DNA from: JASJAR01 sp038530285
GTDB lineage: Bacteria > Pseudomonadota > Alphaproteobacteria > Rhodobacterales > Rhodobacteraceae
Length of the DNA stretch: 64,000 bases
Assembly: GCA_038530285.1 (NCBI GenBank)
Contig: JBCBCY010000007.1
Location: 62,001 to 126,000 of the forward strand
Reading direction: 5' to 3'
The notes beneath the pieces are model-generated. The model was not told the origin of the DNA. It saw only the letters and a program-made list of their open reading frames with translations, and made no database searches. The position numbers and the translations under genes were made by a program. This document shows positions 33,512-42,056 of this stretch, in pieces (the first letter of the stretch is position 1; each line of letters begins with the position of its first letter).

Positions 33512-34579
33512 ATGTCCAAAAAGCTACTATCGCTGTCTGTTACTGCCGCATTGATGGGGGGGACCGCAATTGCGGATGTGCCCAACGTGGCGGTCGACAT
33601 CGCACCGGTTCATTCGCTGGTGGCGCGGGTGATGGACGGGGTCGGGACCCCCCGCCTGATTGTGCAACCCGGCGCCTCACCCCATGGCTATAGCCTGCGT
33701 CCGTCGGATGCTGCCGCCCTGCAGGCGGCGGATCTTGTGTTCTGGATCGGCGAAGACCTGACGCCCTGGATGGAAGATGCGGTGAATACGCTGGCGGTGG
33801 ATGCGGCCGTGACCACCTTGTTGAATGTGGATGACATCACCCTTTTGGACTTCCGCGAAGGGGCGATGTTTGAAGAGCATGATCACGGCGAGGATGATGA
33901 TCATGACGACCACGGCGACGACCACGCTGAGGGCGAAGCGCATGATGACCATGATGATCACGGCGACGACCATGCCGAGAGCGAGGAGCATGATGACCAC
34001 GGCGACGAGGAGCACGCTGAGCATGATGACCACGATGATCATGACGATCATGCAGGCCATGACCACGGCGAACATGATCCGCACGCCTGGCTGTCACCGT
34101 CCAATGCCCGCGTCTGGCTGAATGCCATTGCCGGTCAACTTTCGGCGGCTGACCCGGACAACGCTGGCGCTTACTTTGCAAATGCCGCCGCCGCACGCGC
34201 AGAGATGGACGCCCTATCGGCTGAGATCAACGCCACCCTCGATCCGGTGCGCGGGGGCAGCTTTATCGTCTTCCACGATGCCTACCAGTATTTTGAAACC
34301 GACTTCGATTTCGCCGCCTCGGGCGCGATTTCCATCGGTGATGCGTCTGACCCCAGCCCTGCGCGGATTGCTGAAATCCAGGGCCGTATCCGCGCGGAAG
34401 GCGTCGATTGCGTTCTGGCTGAACCACAGTTCAACCCCGGCATCGTGGCGACCGTTCTAGACGGCACCGAGGCCAGCACCGGTGTGATTGATCCTTTGGG
34501 TGCGGCCTTAGAGCCGGGTCCGGGGCTTTACCCCCAGGTGATCCGCGACATGGCGAAAACGCTGGCTGAATGCCTTTAG
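33512..34579 (+). CDS. znuA: Zinc-binding periplasmic protein with long His-rich loop
   Basis: A 355-residue cluster 9 binding protein. Signal peptide MSKKLLSLSVTAALMGGTAIA. Zinc ligands: H58 in SPHGYSLRPS, H191 in DPHAWLSP, the His in FIVFHDAYQYF and a C-terminal Asp in TGVIDPLG. Residues 122-189 form an exceptionally long loop with about 20 His and many Asp/Glu, made of repeated DDHDDHGDDHAE-like units. The loop is thought to collect zinc for the site. Followed by a strong terminator. Confidence 0.95.
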   Translation: MSKKLLSLSVTAALMGGTAIADVPNVAVDIAPVHSLVARVMDGVGTPRLIVQPGASPHGYSLRPSDAAALQAADLVFWIGEDLTPWMEDAVNTLAVDAAVTTLLNVDDITLLDFREGAMFEEHDHGEDDDHDDHGDDHAEGEAHDDHDDHGDDHAESEEHDDHGDEEHAEHDDHDDHDDHAGHDHGEHDPHAWLSPSNARVWLNAIAGQLSAADPDNAGAYFANAAAARAEMDALSAEINATLDPVRGGSFIVFHDAYQYFETDFDFAASGAISIGDASDPSPARIAEIQGRIRAEGVDCVLAEPQFNPGIVATVLDGTEASTGVIDPLGAALEPGPGLYPQVIRDMAKTLAECL

Positions 34580-34597
34580 CGCTTCCCTACAGCCCAC

Positions 34598-34625
34598 AAA
34601 AAAGGCGCCCCCAGGGCGCCTTTTT
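34598..34625. terminator. Bidirectional Rho-independent terminator
   Basis: AAAAAAGGCGCCC-CCA-GGGCGCCTTTTT: a GC-rich stem flanked by A and T runs, between convergent znuA and the membrane-protein gene. Works for either strand. Confidence 0.92.
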
Positions 34626-34645
34626 CTTTGCGGTGTGCAAATCGC

Positions 34646-35437
34646 CTAGTCAAAGACCTTGGCGATGTCGTCCACGGCCACGCCTTCTTTGATCTCACGC
34701 AGACGCGCATAGACCAACGCGATGGCGATCCCGGCGATGGCATAACCGATCGCCCCCAGCAGCGCGAACAGAACGCCCACGACGGCCATGCCGACGACGG
34801 ACGTCGCGACAGTGGCCAAAAGGCCCACAAGGAAGCCTGCCACCACCTGAACCAGAAGCGTGATGATGATCATCACGATAAACAGCCCCACAATCGGCCA
34901 GCGGTATTCCTTGGTCAGTTGCGCCGAGCGGCCAAGCGCGCCGAAGCCCGCACGTTCAATCACGGCCGCAGGTGCCATGACGTAGAACACCGCATAGACC
35001 CAGAACATGCCGACCAAGAGCGCGATCGCCCCGATCGACGCCAGGATCGTGACCACGATCATCATCAGGGCGATGGGGACAACAGCGGGCAAGGCGACCA
35101 TGAAATAGGTGCCCAGCGTATTGCTTTTGCCGCGCTTGGCGTCGTAGGCCAAAAGCACCAGCAATGCGGTGACCAGCCCGTAGATCACCATGCCGATCAG
35201 GGTGGAAAACAACGTCCCGACCCAAAAAGCGCCCATGTTGGCGATGTCTGGTTCGGCGGTGCCAACCGCCACGCCGAAGCCCAAAAACAGGCTGTTGACG
35301 ATAAACCCCAGGAACGCGCCAGCGAAACCCAACGCCATAACCTTCACGAAATTGGAGGCGAAAATTGAAAATGTCTGCGACAGGATCGACCCCACGCCGA
35401 GGGGTTGCTTGCTGCCTTGAATATCTGTGTTTGTCAT
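34646..35437 (-). CDS. Multi-pass membrane protein of unknown function
   Basis: A 263-residue protein with about six hydrophobic segments (for example VKVMALGFAGAFLGFIVNSL and WPIVGLFIVMIIITLLVQVV). The layout, with MAPAAVIERAGFGALGRSAQL between the third and fourth segments followed by TKEYRW, recalls YciC/glycerophosphodiesterase-membrane-domain-like proteins, where an amphipathic ERxGxxxALxRS loop is common. No catalytic site seen. It is single-gene and convergent with znuA. Confidence 0.8.
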   Translation of the reverse strand: MTNTDIQGSKQPLGVGSILSQTFSIFASNFVKVMALGFAGAFLGFIVNSLFLGFGVAVGTAEPDIANMGAFWVGTLFSTLIGMVIYGLVTALLVLLAYDAKRGKSNTLGTYFMVALPAVVPIALMMIVVTILASIGAIALLVGMFWVYAVFYVMAPAAVIERAGFGALGRSAQLTKEYRWPIVGLFIVMIIITLLVQVVAGFLVGLLATVATSVVGMAVVGVLFALLGAIGYAIAGIAIALVYARLREIKEGVAVDDIAKVFD

Positions 35438-35582
35438 GAACTTTCCTTCCTTGGCCGAACCTCATCCGCGCGTTGTCCGGCACATCTTTGCGATCACACG
35501 TCCGTGATCCCCTACCTTCTGTCAGCCTGCAACCTGACATGGCCGCGCAGCAGCGCTTTGGCGACTTTGTGTCGAAATTCGA

Positions 35583-36536
35583 TCACTTCTTTTGCGTCTG
35601 GGCATCGGTGTCGGCACTGTGGTGCTTGTCCGACCGGCGGTCGCCGAACAACTGGCGCTGTTCAAGATAGGACCGCTGCGCGTTGTAAAACGCCTGCAGG
35701 AAAGCGACGTAATCGGCCTTCTCCACCTTGTCGGCATAGCCGATCTTCTTGCGGATCCGGTCCACGATCGAGGCCAGTGTTTCAGCGTTGCGCGCATGGT
35801 CCTTCGGCCCGACGGAGCGTTGCTGGGCGCGCAGAATCGTTTCCAGCGTTTGCAGTTCGAACCGGCCGTAGTGATCAAGCTGGTGGGGCAGGAAGACGAA
35901 TTTGCCCGGGGCCGCGATATTCGTTTGCAGCCGGGTCTGGGCCATATCGGCCAGAAGGATCGGCTCTTCGAGGGTCACGACATGGGTGCCTGCCAGCATG
36001 TCGCCCAGCCGCATCCGGTGCGGGTTCGACAAGGGGATCGCAAAGGCCATGACCACCCAGGCAAGGGCCACCGCAGACGCGGTGGGATTGGCCGCAGTAA
36101 GGGTCAAAAGCAGCGTGCCAGGCAGAAAGACCTCCGCCTCTTTCATCATGTTGCGCATCACCAGCGCATGGGTCGTCAGTGGGCCGCCCACATGCGAGAT
36201 GACTTTGATTTTCAGGAACTTCTTGCCCAGCGTCTGGCCGTTCCATGCCAGTTCCGACAAGATGTAATAGGGAATTCGGATGATGAAGAACAACAGCGCC
36301 CCAAGCGCGCCCAGCGTGTTGGGATTTGACGCGCCGCTGAAGGCCAGAAGGATCATGATCGCGGCCAGAAAGGCCGACGTGATCAGCACGTCCACAATCT
36401 GTGCGCCCAGGCGCGCACCAATCCCGGCAATAGGAAGCGCCAGTTCCACACCTTCGGGCGACAGGATGCGCCCTGCGGCGCGATGCTTCTCGGCCCGGCG
36501 CGCCTTGCGCGCGGCGCGTCTGGCTTTCAAGCTCAT
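35583..36536 (-). CDS. RDD-family membrane protein
   Basis: A 317-residue protein. After a short Arg/Lys-rich start (MSLKARRAARKARRAEKHRA) comes an RDD domain of about three membrane segments: PIAGIGARLGAQIVDVLITS with the Arg-Asp pair, and NGQTLGKKFLKIKV. The last 110 residues are a soluble helical tail ending SADTDAQTQKK. The ATG at 36536 overlaps the SpoIIM-like stop (ATGA); the long Arg-rich upstream frame is rejected. Last gene of the MoxR cluster; RDD proteins are membrane partners or transporters of unclear substrate. Confidence 0.88.
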   Translation of the reverse strand: MSLKARRAARKARRAEKHRAAGRILSPEGVELALPIAGIGARLGAQIVDVLITSAFLAAIMILLAFSGASNPNTLGALGALLFFIIRIPYYILSELAWNGQTLGKKFLKIKVISHVGGPLTTHALVMRNMMKEAEVFLPGTLLLTLTAANPTASAVALAWVVMAFAIPLSNPHRMRLGDMLAGTHVVTLEEPILLADMAQTRLQTNIAAPGKFVFLPHQLDHYGRFELQTLETILRAQQRSVGPKDHARNAETLASIVDRIRKKIGYADKVEKADYVAFLQAFYNAQRSYLEQRQLFGDRRSDKHHSADTDAQTQKK

Positions 36537-37534
36537 GCCCGACCCCGCCCGGCCAATGTGAACCACGCCAGCCACATCGCGCCTGCGCCCCAGCCGACAA
36601 TAAAGCGCGTGTTCATATCTTGCACCAATTGGCGCCCGAACCCTTCCAGAAGGGCTGCCGCAACCAGCATCAAAGCGGCCACAAGCGCGAGCTTCAGCGC
36701 ATCCCGGCCCGCCAGGCGCAAGGCGTCCGCGCGGCGATGCTCGCCTGGAAACAGCACCGCCGCGCCCAGTTGAATACCACCCCCGCAAGCGATGCAGATC
36801 GCGGCAAGCTCGGTCACCCCGTGGATCGACAGCCAGCCGCCCAGATCCCAGCCCAGACCCCGGTCCACATGCAGCGCCATGAAGGCCCCGAGGATCAGAC
36901 CGTTGTAAAACGTCAACAAAATTGCCGGCGCGCAGGCAAAGACCCCGAGCCCAAAGATGAAAATCGCAATCCGCGTGTTATGGGAAAACAGATAGGTCGC
37001 GAAGCCGCCAAGCCCGGTGGCGTCCGGGTCTTCGTCATAGATTACCCCGCGCAAATAAGACGTGGAAGCATCGGGCCCGCGCCCACCGGCCAGATCGCCC
37101 GGCACAAAGACGTAGAACCAATCGGGACTGTCGAAATACAACAAATACCCCACCAGCGCACCAAGCCCCATCGACAAAAACCCAAGCAGGATAAACAGCC
37201 AGGACCGGCGCATCGCGGCAGGCGCGCCTTTGGTGAAGAACCGCGAAAAGATCCCGCCCAGGGGCTCTTGCTGGGCATAAACGCTCAGGTACGCCCGCGC
37301 CGCCAGGGCTTCGAGATAGGCCAGAAGCGCTTTATCAAGCGAGATTTCGCGCGCAATCGCCAGTGACATCGTGGCTTGGCGGTAGAGCGCTGCCAGATCG
37401 CGGGCCTCTTCGAAGTTTAGCGATTTTGCCCCGCCTTTTTCGGCCTTGGCCACGAGCGCTTCCAGCCGGACCCAATCATCCTGGCGTTCGCGGCGAAACC
37501 GGGCGGATCGCATAAGGGCGTCAGCTTCAGCCAT
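36533..37534 (-). CDS. Stage II sporulation protein M (SpoIIM)-family membrane protein
   Basis: A 333-residue membrane protein of the SpoIIM/DUF95 family, common in non-sporulating bacteria beside RDD and DUF58/MoxR genes. A soluble N-terminal part with ARDLAALYRQATMSLAIARE is followed by five or so hydrophobic segments, including SHNTRIAIFIFGLGVFACAP and the LSIHGVTELAAICIACGGG motif. Its start overlaps the DUF58 stop by one base. Confidence 0.9.
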   Translation of the reverse strand: MAEADALMRSARFRRERQDDWVRLEALVAKAEKGGAKSLNFEEARDLAALYRQATMSLAIAREISLDKALLAYLEALAARAYLSVYAQQEPLGGIFSRFFTKGAPAAMRRSWLFILLGFLSMGLGALVGYLLYFDSPDWFYVFVPGDLAGGRGPDASTSYLRGVIYDEDPDATGLGGFATYLFSHNTRIAIFIFGLGVFACAPAILLTFYNGLILGAFMALHVDRGLGWDLGGWLSIHGVTELAAICIACGGGIQLGAAVLFPGEHRRADALRLAGRDALKLALVAALMLVAAALLEGFGRQLVQDMNTRFIVGWGAGAMWLAWFTLAGRGRA

Positions 37535-38757
37535 CAGATCAGCTCGCGTTCTTTGATATCGAGATAGGCCGCAATCAGCCGTCCGGTGATCTGTTCTGGC
37601 TTAGCGTCGACCACCGTCACGCCCAAGCGGTTCAGCCGTTCCAGCACAAGGCGGCGTTCGGAAATCGACTGGTTCACCGCGACCAGCGTGGCCACATCCG
37701 ACATCGTGTCGGGCGGCTTCGTCAGGCGGTCGTCAATCTCTGGGTCGCGGATGGCAACAAAGACGATCAGGTGTCGTTTGGCCAGAATGGCGATGTTTTC
37801 CAGCATCAGTTCAGCCGAGGTCGTGTCGACAAAATCGGTGAATATGATGATCAGGCTGCGCTTGGGTGTGCGCGCGTTCAACTCGCTTAAAGCCAGCGTG
37901 TGGTTGGTTTCGCGCGCGACATAATCGATTTCGGCCGCCCAGGAGCGCATGCGCACAAACGCCCCGCGCCCGGCCATGGGCTTGGCGAATGTGCGCGGCT
38001 GGACGTCGTAGGAAAAGTGCCCCACCAGATCGCCGCCCAAGGTGGCCGACCAGGCCACGGCCAAAGCGGCGGTGACGGCATGGTCGATCTTGGCCAAGCC
38101 GCCGATTTCTTCGCGCATCAAAAAGCCTGTATCCACGGCCAGGATCACATGGTGATTGCGTTCGGCGCGCAATTCCTTGCCCAGAAGCGTGCGGGTGCGC
38201 GCAGACCGCTTCCAGTCGATGGATTTGACATCCATGCCAGAGACGAACTCGCGCAGCTGGTGAAATTCCGACCCTTCGCCGATGGCACGGTTTTCCTTCA
38301 CCCCGATCAAGGCCGACATGATCTTGGTGGTCAGCGCACCCGATTGGACCTGCAGGATGTTGGGCACCACGCGCAACTGCCCGCCAAGGGGCAGTTTCGG
38401 GATGAACTCAAACAGCGCCAGGCGCGACGGCCACAACAGCCAGACGAACGGGATGTCCCAGGTGCCCCGGCGTTTTGCGCCCAGCGTCACCATGGCCGTG
38501 CCGTCGGGGCCGAACGCCGCCTCGGTCTGGCCCGACAGGCCGTCTGGCAGGTTGAACCGCATGCGTTGGCCGGCACGGGCCCCGGAATCGCGAAGGGTCA
38601 GGGTCAGGTCCTCGCCGACAAAAACCTCCGCCGGGGCATCCACCTCAATGTTGCCTGACCCGCGCCGCGACAGTGCGATATCCGCCAGCCCCACGACCAA
38701 AAGTCCCAGCCACGGCAAAAGGGCGACAAAGCTCAGCGCTTCGCCGATCACCGCCAC
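37534..38757 (-). CDS. DUF58-domain protein
   Basis: A protein of at least 407 residues with one or two N-terminal membrane helices and a vWA-like DUF58 domain: LREFVSGMDVKSIDWKRSAR and LLGKELRAERNHHVILAVDT. It typically works with the MoxR ATPase as a chaperone pair. The GTG at 38757 is the first usual start, but the frame is open upstream to a CTG at 38820 that would give LIRPSQRCLAIALAAFVYTA, a normal DUF58 leader with its first membrane helix. The true start may therefore be CTG 38820 or nearby, overlapping the MoxR stop. Confidence 0.9.
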   Translation of the reverse strand: MAVIGEALSFVALLPWLGLLVVGLADIALSRRGSGNIEVDAPAEVFVGEDLTLTLRDSGARAGQRMRFNLPDGLSGQTEAAFGPDGTAMVTLGAKRRGTWDIPFVWLLWPSRLALFEFIPKLPLGGQLRVVPNILQVQSGALTTKIMSALIGVKENRAIGEGSEFHQLREFVSGMDVKSIDWKRSARTRTLLGKELRAERNHHVILAVDTGFLMREEIGGLAKIDHAVTAALAVAWSATLGGDLVGHFSYDVQPRTFAKPMAGRGAFVRMRSWAAEIDYVARETNHTLALSELNARTPKRSLIIIFTDFVDTTSAELMLENIAILAKRHLIVFVAIRDPEIDDRLTKPPDTMSDVATLVAVNQSISERRLVLERLNRLGVTVVDAKPEQITGRLIAAYLDIKERELI

Positions 38758-38816
38758 GACAGCGGTGTAGACGAAGGCGGCAAGCGCAATCGCCAGACAT
38801 CTTTGCGAGGGACGGA

Positions 38817-39770
38817 TCAGCGCGGTGCCTCGATCTGGTTGAGGATCGCGTCCAGCACCTGATCGGGTGTGCGCCCTTCGATTTCTGCGCCCGGGCCCAG
38901 CACGATCCGGTGGCGCAGTGCCGGGCCAAACAGGCGTTTGACATCATCGGGGATGGCAAAATCGCGCCCTGCCATGGCCGCCGCCGCCCGGGTCGCCAAG
39001 GCCAGCGCATCCGCCGCCCGGGTCGAAGCACCGTAGGCGATATCGGATGTCTCGCGCGTGGCGCGCACCAGCCGCAGGATATAGGCCAGAATATCGGCGT
39101 CCAATATGATCCCGTCGATGGTTGCGCGGCATTCAGCCAATTCGGCGGCACCAAGAACGGGCTCTACGCCTTTGGTTTCGGCGCCTTTTACGGGGGCGGC
39201 GGCATGCTGGCGCAAAATGGCCATTTCCACGTCTTCGGGCGGGAAATCGACCAGCACCTTGAACAAAAATCGATCCAGCTGGGCTTCGGGCAAGGGGTAG
39301 GTGCCTTGTTGTTCAATAGGGTTCTGGGTGGCGACCACGATGAAATTATCACCCAACGAATGGGTGTCGCCGTCGATCGACACCGCCCCTTCGTTCATCG
39401 CCTGCAACAGCGCAGCCTGGGTTTTGGGCGGGGCGCGGTTGATCTCATCGGCCAAAAGCACATCGCAGAACACCGGGCCTTTGGTGAGGATGAAATCATT
39501 GGTCTGAAAGTTGAAAATCGAAGTTCCAAGCACATCGCCCGGCATCAGATCGGGGGTGAACTGGATCCGCCCGAAATCGAGCGACAAGGCAGCCGCAAAG
39601 CTGCGCGCCAGAAGCGTTTTGGCACTGCCGGGCGGGCCTTCCAGCAGCACATGGCCGCGCGCAAAAAGTGCGGTGATCAGAAAGTCTATCGTGTCTTCCT
39701 GGCCAAGAACGGTCTTGCCGATCTCAGCGCGAAGGCTGTCAGCGCGCGCGCTGAGCGCTTCGAGTGTCAT
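38817..39770 (-). CDS. MoxR-family AAA+ ATPase
   Basis: A 317-residue AAA+ chaperone. Walker A GPPGSAKTLLAR, Walker B with LLADEINRAPPKTQAALLQA, sensor ATQNPIEQQGTYPLPEAQLD. MoxR ATPases act with vWA proteins in metal insertion or envelope protein maturation. Its start lies 32 bases inside the end of the DUF4350 gene. Confidence 0.95.
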   Translation of the reverse strand: MTLEALSARADSLRAEIGKTVLGQEDTIDFLITALFARGHVLLEGPPGSAKTLLARSFAAALSLDFGRIQFTPDLMPGDVLGTSIFNFQTNDFILTKGPVFCDVLLADEINRAPPKTQAALLQAMNEGAVSIDGDTHSLGDNFIVVATQNPIEQQGTYPLPEAQLDRFLFKVLVDFPPEDVEMAILRQHAAAPVKGAETKGVEPVLGAAELAECRATIDGIILDADILAYILRLVRATRETSDIAYGASTRAADALALATRAAAAMAGRDFAIPDDVKRLFGPALRHRIVLGPGAEIEGRTPDQVLDAILNQIEAPR

Positions 39771-41073
39771 GGGCTATCGTCTCCAAAATGGTATCGAGGG
39801 TATCAATCACATCCATCGCGTGGCGGGCGGTTGCGGCCGGTGGCAGGCTTTGGATGGTGTTTAGGGCTTCGGTCAGCGCCGGGGCATGGTCCGGGTGGCG
39901 CCGTCTGGTGTAGTTCAAAAAGCTCTCGGGCGAGGAAAAGCCCCGCGCATGGGCGGTGCCGAAGATGGTGGAGGCCGTCGTGGCCAGGCGCGCGCGCATG
40001 TAGTCTTCGGCCAGGGCACCGGCGCGTCCGGACATCAGCATCAGGCGGGCGCGCGCGGCGATGGCCATGGTTTTGCTCGCACCCTGGCGCGAAAGACCCG
40101 CCGCGGCGGGGCCAAACCGCAGGCCCGCGCGCCAAAGCACAAGGGCAAAGACCAACAGACCCCCAAACCAGATCAGCGTGAACGGCGGGCTGAAAAACCG
40201 CCACAGGTCTGCCCATGTGCGTTCGCGGTCGGACCGTTCATTCCCGGTCGTCAGCCAATTAATGCGGCTGTAATCGACCAGCACGCGCTTGTCGTTGGCA
40301 AAGACCTTGACCAGATCGCGCACGATAAAGGCGTTGTCGCCAAGGGTCAGCCCGTGATTGTTCACCAGATCGGGGTCAGAGACCACACCAATGCGCAGGT
40401 CACCGCCGCCAACCCGAGCAATGCAATCGCCGACGATCATGGCCTCTTTTGTGCCCACCACCGGGCGACATTGCGCGCTGGAAAAGGTCTGCGCAGCATA
40501 GACGATGGCGCCCATGCGGGTGCCGTCGGCCTGATTATACGAAAATTCGGTGAAGGGCGTGCGTCCGTAGGCCAGTGTGAAATCGCCACCGGCGACAATG
40601 GTTTGACCCAGCCGCTCGATCTCTTTGCCAGACGACACAAGTGCCGGATGCGCAAGCTTCGTCAGCCGCATTCCGCTGCGCCACTTGGGCAGAACGACAA
40701 CGGTCGGCACCATATCGGCCTTGTCCCAGATCGGCGACCACGACAGGTCGTATTCATCTTGCTGAAAAACCAGCTCTTCTTTGGTCTTGGGCGGGACACG
40801 TTCCTGCCCGGGCTCGGTGTCATAAAGCGGGATGACCAACAGCCCCACGTCTTCGGCCGGAACCGGCCATCCGCCCAGGAAATTCTGCGCATCAATGCCT
40901 TCGGACGACAGCCAGACCCGCAGCCCGTCAAGGCCAGACGCTGAACTGCGCAACGCCTGCTGGCGCTGGGAAAACACCAGCGCCACGGCAAGCAGAAGGG
41001 CAAGGGCCACGGCGCCCAATATGATCTTGTCGGCGCCAATCTTGGCGCGCGGTTCGGTGGCGGCGTCGCTCAT
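39739..41073 (-). CDS. DUF4350-domain membrane-anchored protein
   Basis: A 444-residue protein with an N-terminal membrane helix (IILGAVALALLLAVALVF), a periplasmic domain typical of DUF4350 (SSASGLDGLRVWLSSEGIDA, GLLVIPLYD), a second helix (FTLIWFGGLLVFALVLW) and a cytoplasmic C-terminal part with FLNYTRRRHPDHAPALTEAL. ATG 41073 is preceded by GGGGG and overlaps the DUF4129 stop (ATGA). A standard partner in MoxR clusters; activity unknown. Confidence 0.85.
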   Translation of the reverse strand: MSDAATEPRAKIGADKIILGAVALALLLAVALVFSQRQQALRSSASGLDGLRVWLSSEGIDAQNFLGGWPVPAEDVGLLVIPLYDTEPGQERVPPKTKEELVFQQDEYDLSWSPIWDKADMVPTVVVLPKWRSGMRLTKLAHPALVSSGKEIERLGQTIVAGGDFTLAYGRTPFTEFSYNQADGTRMGAIVYAAQTFSSAQCRPVVGTKEAMIVGDCIARVGGGDLRIGVVSDPDLVNNHGLTLGDNAFIVRDLVKVFANDKRVLVDYSRINWLTTGNERSDRERTWADLWRFFSPPFTLIWFGGLLVFALVLWRAGLRFGPAAAGLSRQGASKTMAIAARARLMLMSGRAGALAEDYMRARLATTASTIFGTAHARGFSSPESFLNYTRRRHPDHAPALTEALNTIQSLPPAATARHAMDVIDTLDTILETIAHDTRSAQRAR

Positions 41074-41780
41074 GTGGCTGCCCCCGATGTCCATAGGCTG
41101 CGCAATCGGTCGACATGGTCGCGAAAATCTTCATCTGTAACGTCGCGCCCGCCGAACTGGACCTTTTCGCTGGCAAAAACGAGCTCTTGCAGTGCGGCCC
41201 TGTGCGGGTGATCGCGCGGCACACGGCGCAGGGTGTCGCGGTCTGTCCAGCTTTTGTGCAAAAGTACCCCTTCAGCGGCCACAACCCGGGCCAGAAGCGA
41301 CCGGCACAGCGCGACGAGCGCTTCGCGCCGGTCCTGCATCGCCAGGATCGCGTCCAGGCCCATGGCGCGGGCCGTCTCAGGCGACCCACGGCCGCCCTTT
41401 CCTGCGGCGCGCCCGCCCGACGCGTCACCTGGTTTGGCAAGGGCCACCGACAGGCCACCGGCATTGGTGACCACCAGATAGGCGATCAGCATCAGCATGG
41501 CGGCTGAGACAATAATCATCACATTGCGCACCGGCTCAGGCTGCGCATCAAGCGATGTGGTGTTCTCGGTGCGTTCGGGTTCGGGCGCCTCAAACGGCGG
41601 TGGGGGTTGGCTTGGGTCAAAATAGGCCACCGCGCGGTCGAGCCCCCTAAGCCGGGTGGCGCGAATATAAGCCTCGCCCGAGGGACGGATTTCCAAACCA
41701 TCAAGTTCGGCATGCTGTGCGCGGCCCGGCGCGCTAAGGCCCAAGACCATAACAACAAAGAGGAAAAGAAGACGCGCCAT
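41070..41780 (-). CDS. DUF4129-domain protein with signal peptide
   Basis: A 236-residue protein: signal peptide MARLLFLFVVMVLGLSAPGRA, a short Pro-rich periplasmic stretch, one membrane helix (NVMIIVSAAMLMLIAYLVV) and a cytoplasmic DUF4129 domain with VALCRSLLARVVAAEGVLL and REHxP-like VPRDHPHRAALQELV. First gene of the operon DUF4129-DUF4350-MoxR-DUF58-SpoIIM-RDD. Confidence 0.85.
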   Translation of the reverse strand: MARLLFLFVVMVLGLSAPGRAQHAELDGLEIRPSGEAYIRATRLRGLDRAVAYFDPSQPPPPFEAPEPERTENTTSLDAQPEPVRNVMIIVSAAMLMLIAYLVVTNAGGLSVALAKPGDASGGRAAGKGGRGSPETARAMGLDAILAMQDRREALVALCRSLLARVVAAEGVLLHKSWTDRDTLRRVPRDHPHRAALQELVFASEKVQFGGRDVTDEDFRDHVDRLRSLWTSGAAT

Positions 41781-42056
41781 TGATTTCCCAGCTACACGTT
41801 CGGCAAGTATCGGGCAACTCTTGAAGCGGGAAGATGGCTTTTTTCAGCCATGACTTCAGGGCCGAGGCATCTGCGCACTGCTGCACAGTTGCCTGTTTGG
41901 CGAGCACCTCGGGCGCCATAGGAAAAAAAGCGGCCCGAAGCCCCTCAAAACGATCCGCCACAGCGCAAGCCATCGTCATTTGGCGATACTTCGAAAGGGA
42001 TTAAGCCGCTAACCCAATGATCGAATTTCAAAAAAAACGTTTCCAGAGGTTTGATC
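41781..42056. other. Divergent promoter region before the PKS gene
   Basis: 276 bases between the DUF4129 operon (minus) and the polyketide synthase (plus). An open frame at 41734-41979 has no family features and is not called. AGAGG at 42045-42049 serves the PKS start. I see no clear operator. Confidence 0.5.

Noticed and set aside
38673..40181. 502-codon plus-strand frame opposite MoxR and its neighbours
   Set aside because: Opposite to well-conserved MoxR and DUF4350 genes; composition is Gly/Arg/Pro-rich without motifs.
41734..41979. 81-codon minus-strand frame between DUF4129 and PKS genes
   Set aside because: No signal peptide, family motif or ribosome-binding site, and it overlaps the DUF4129 start in another frame.
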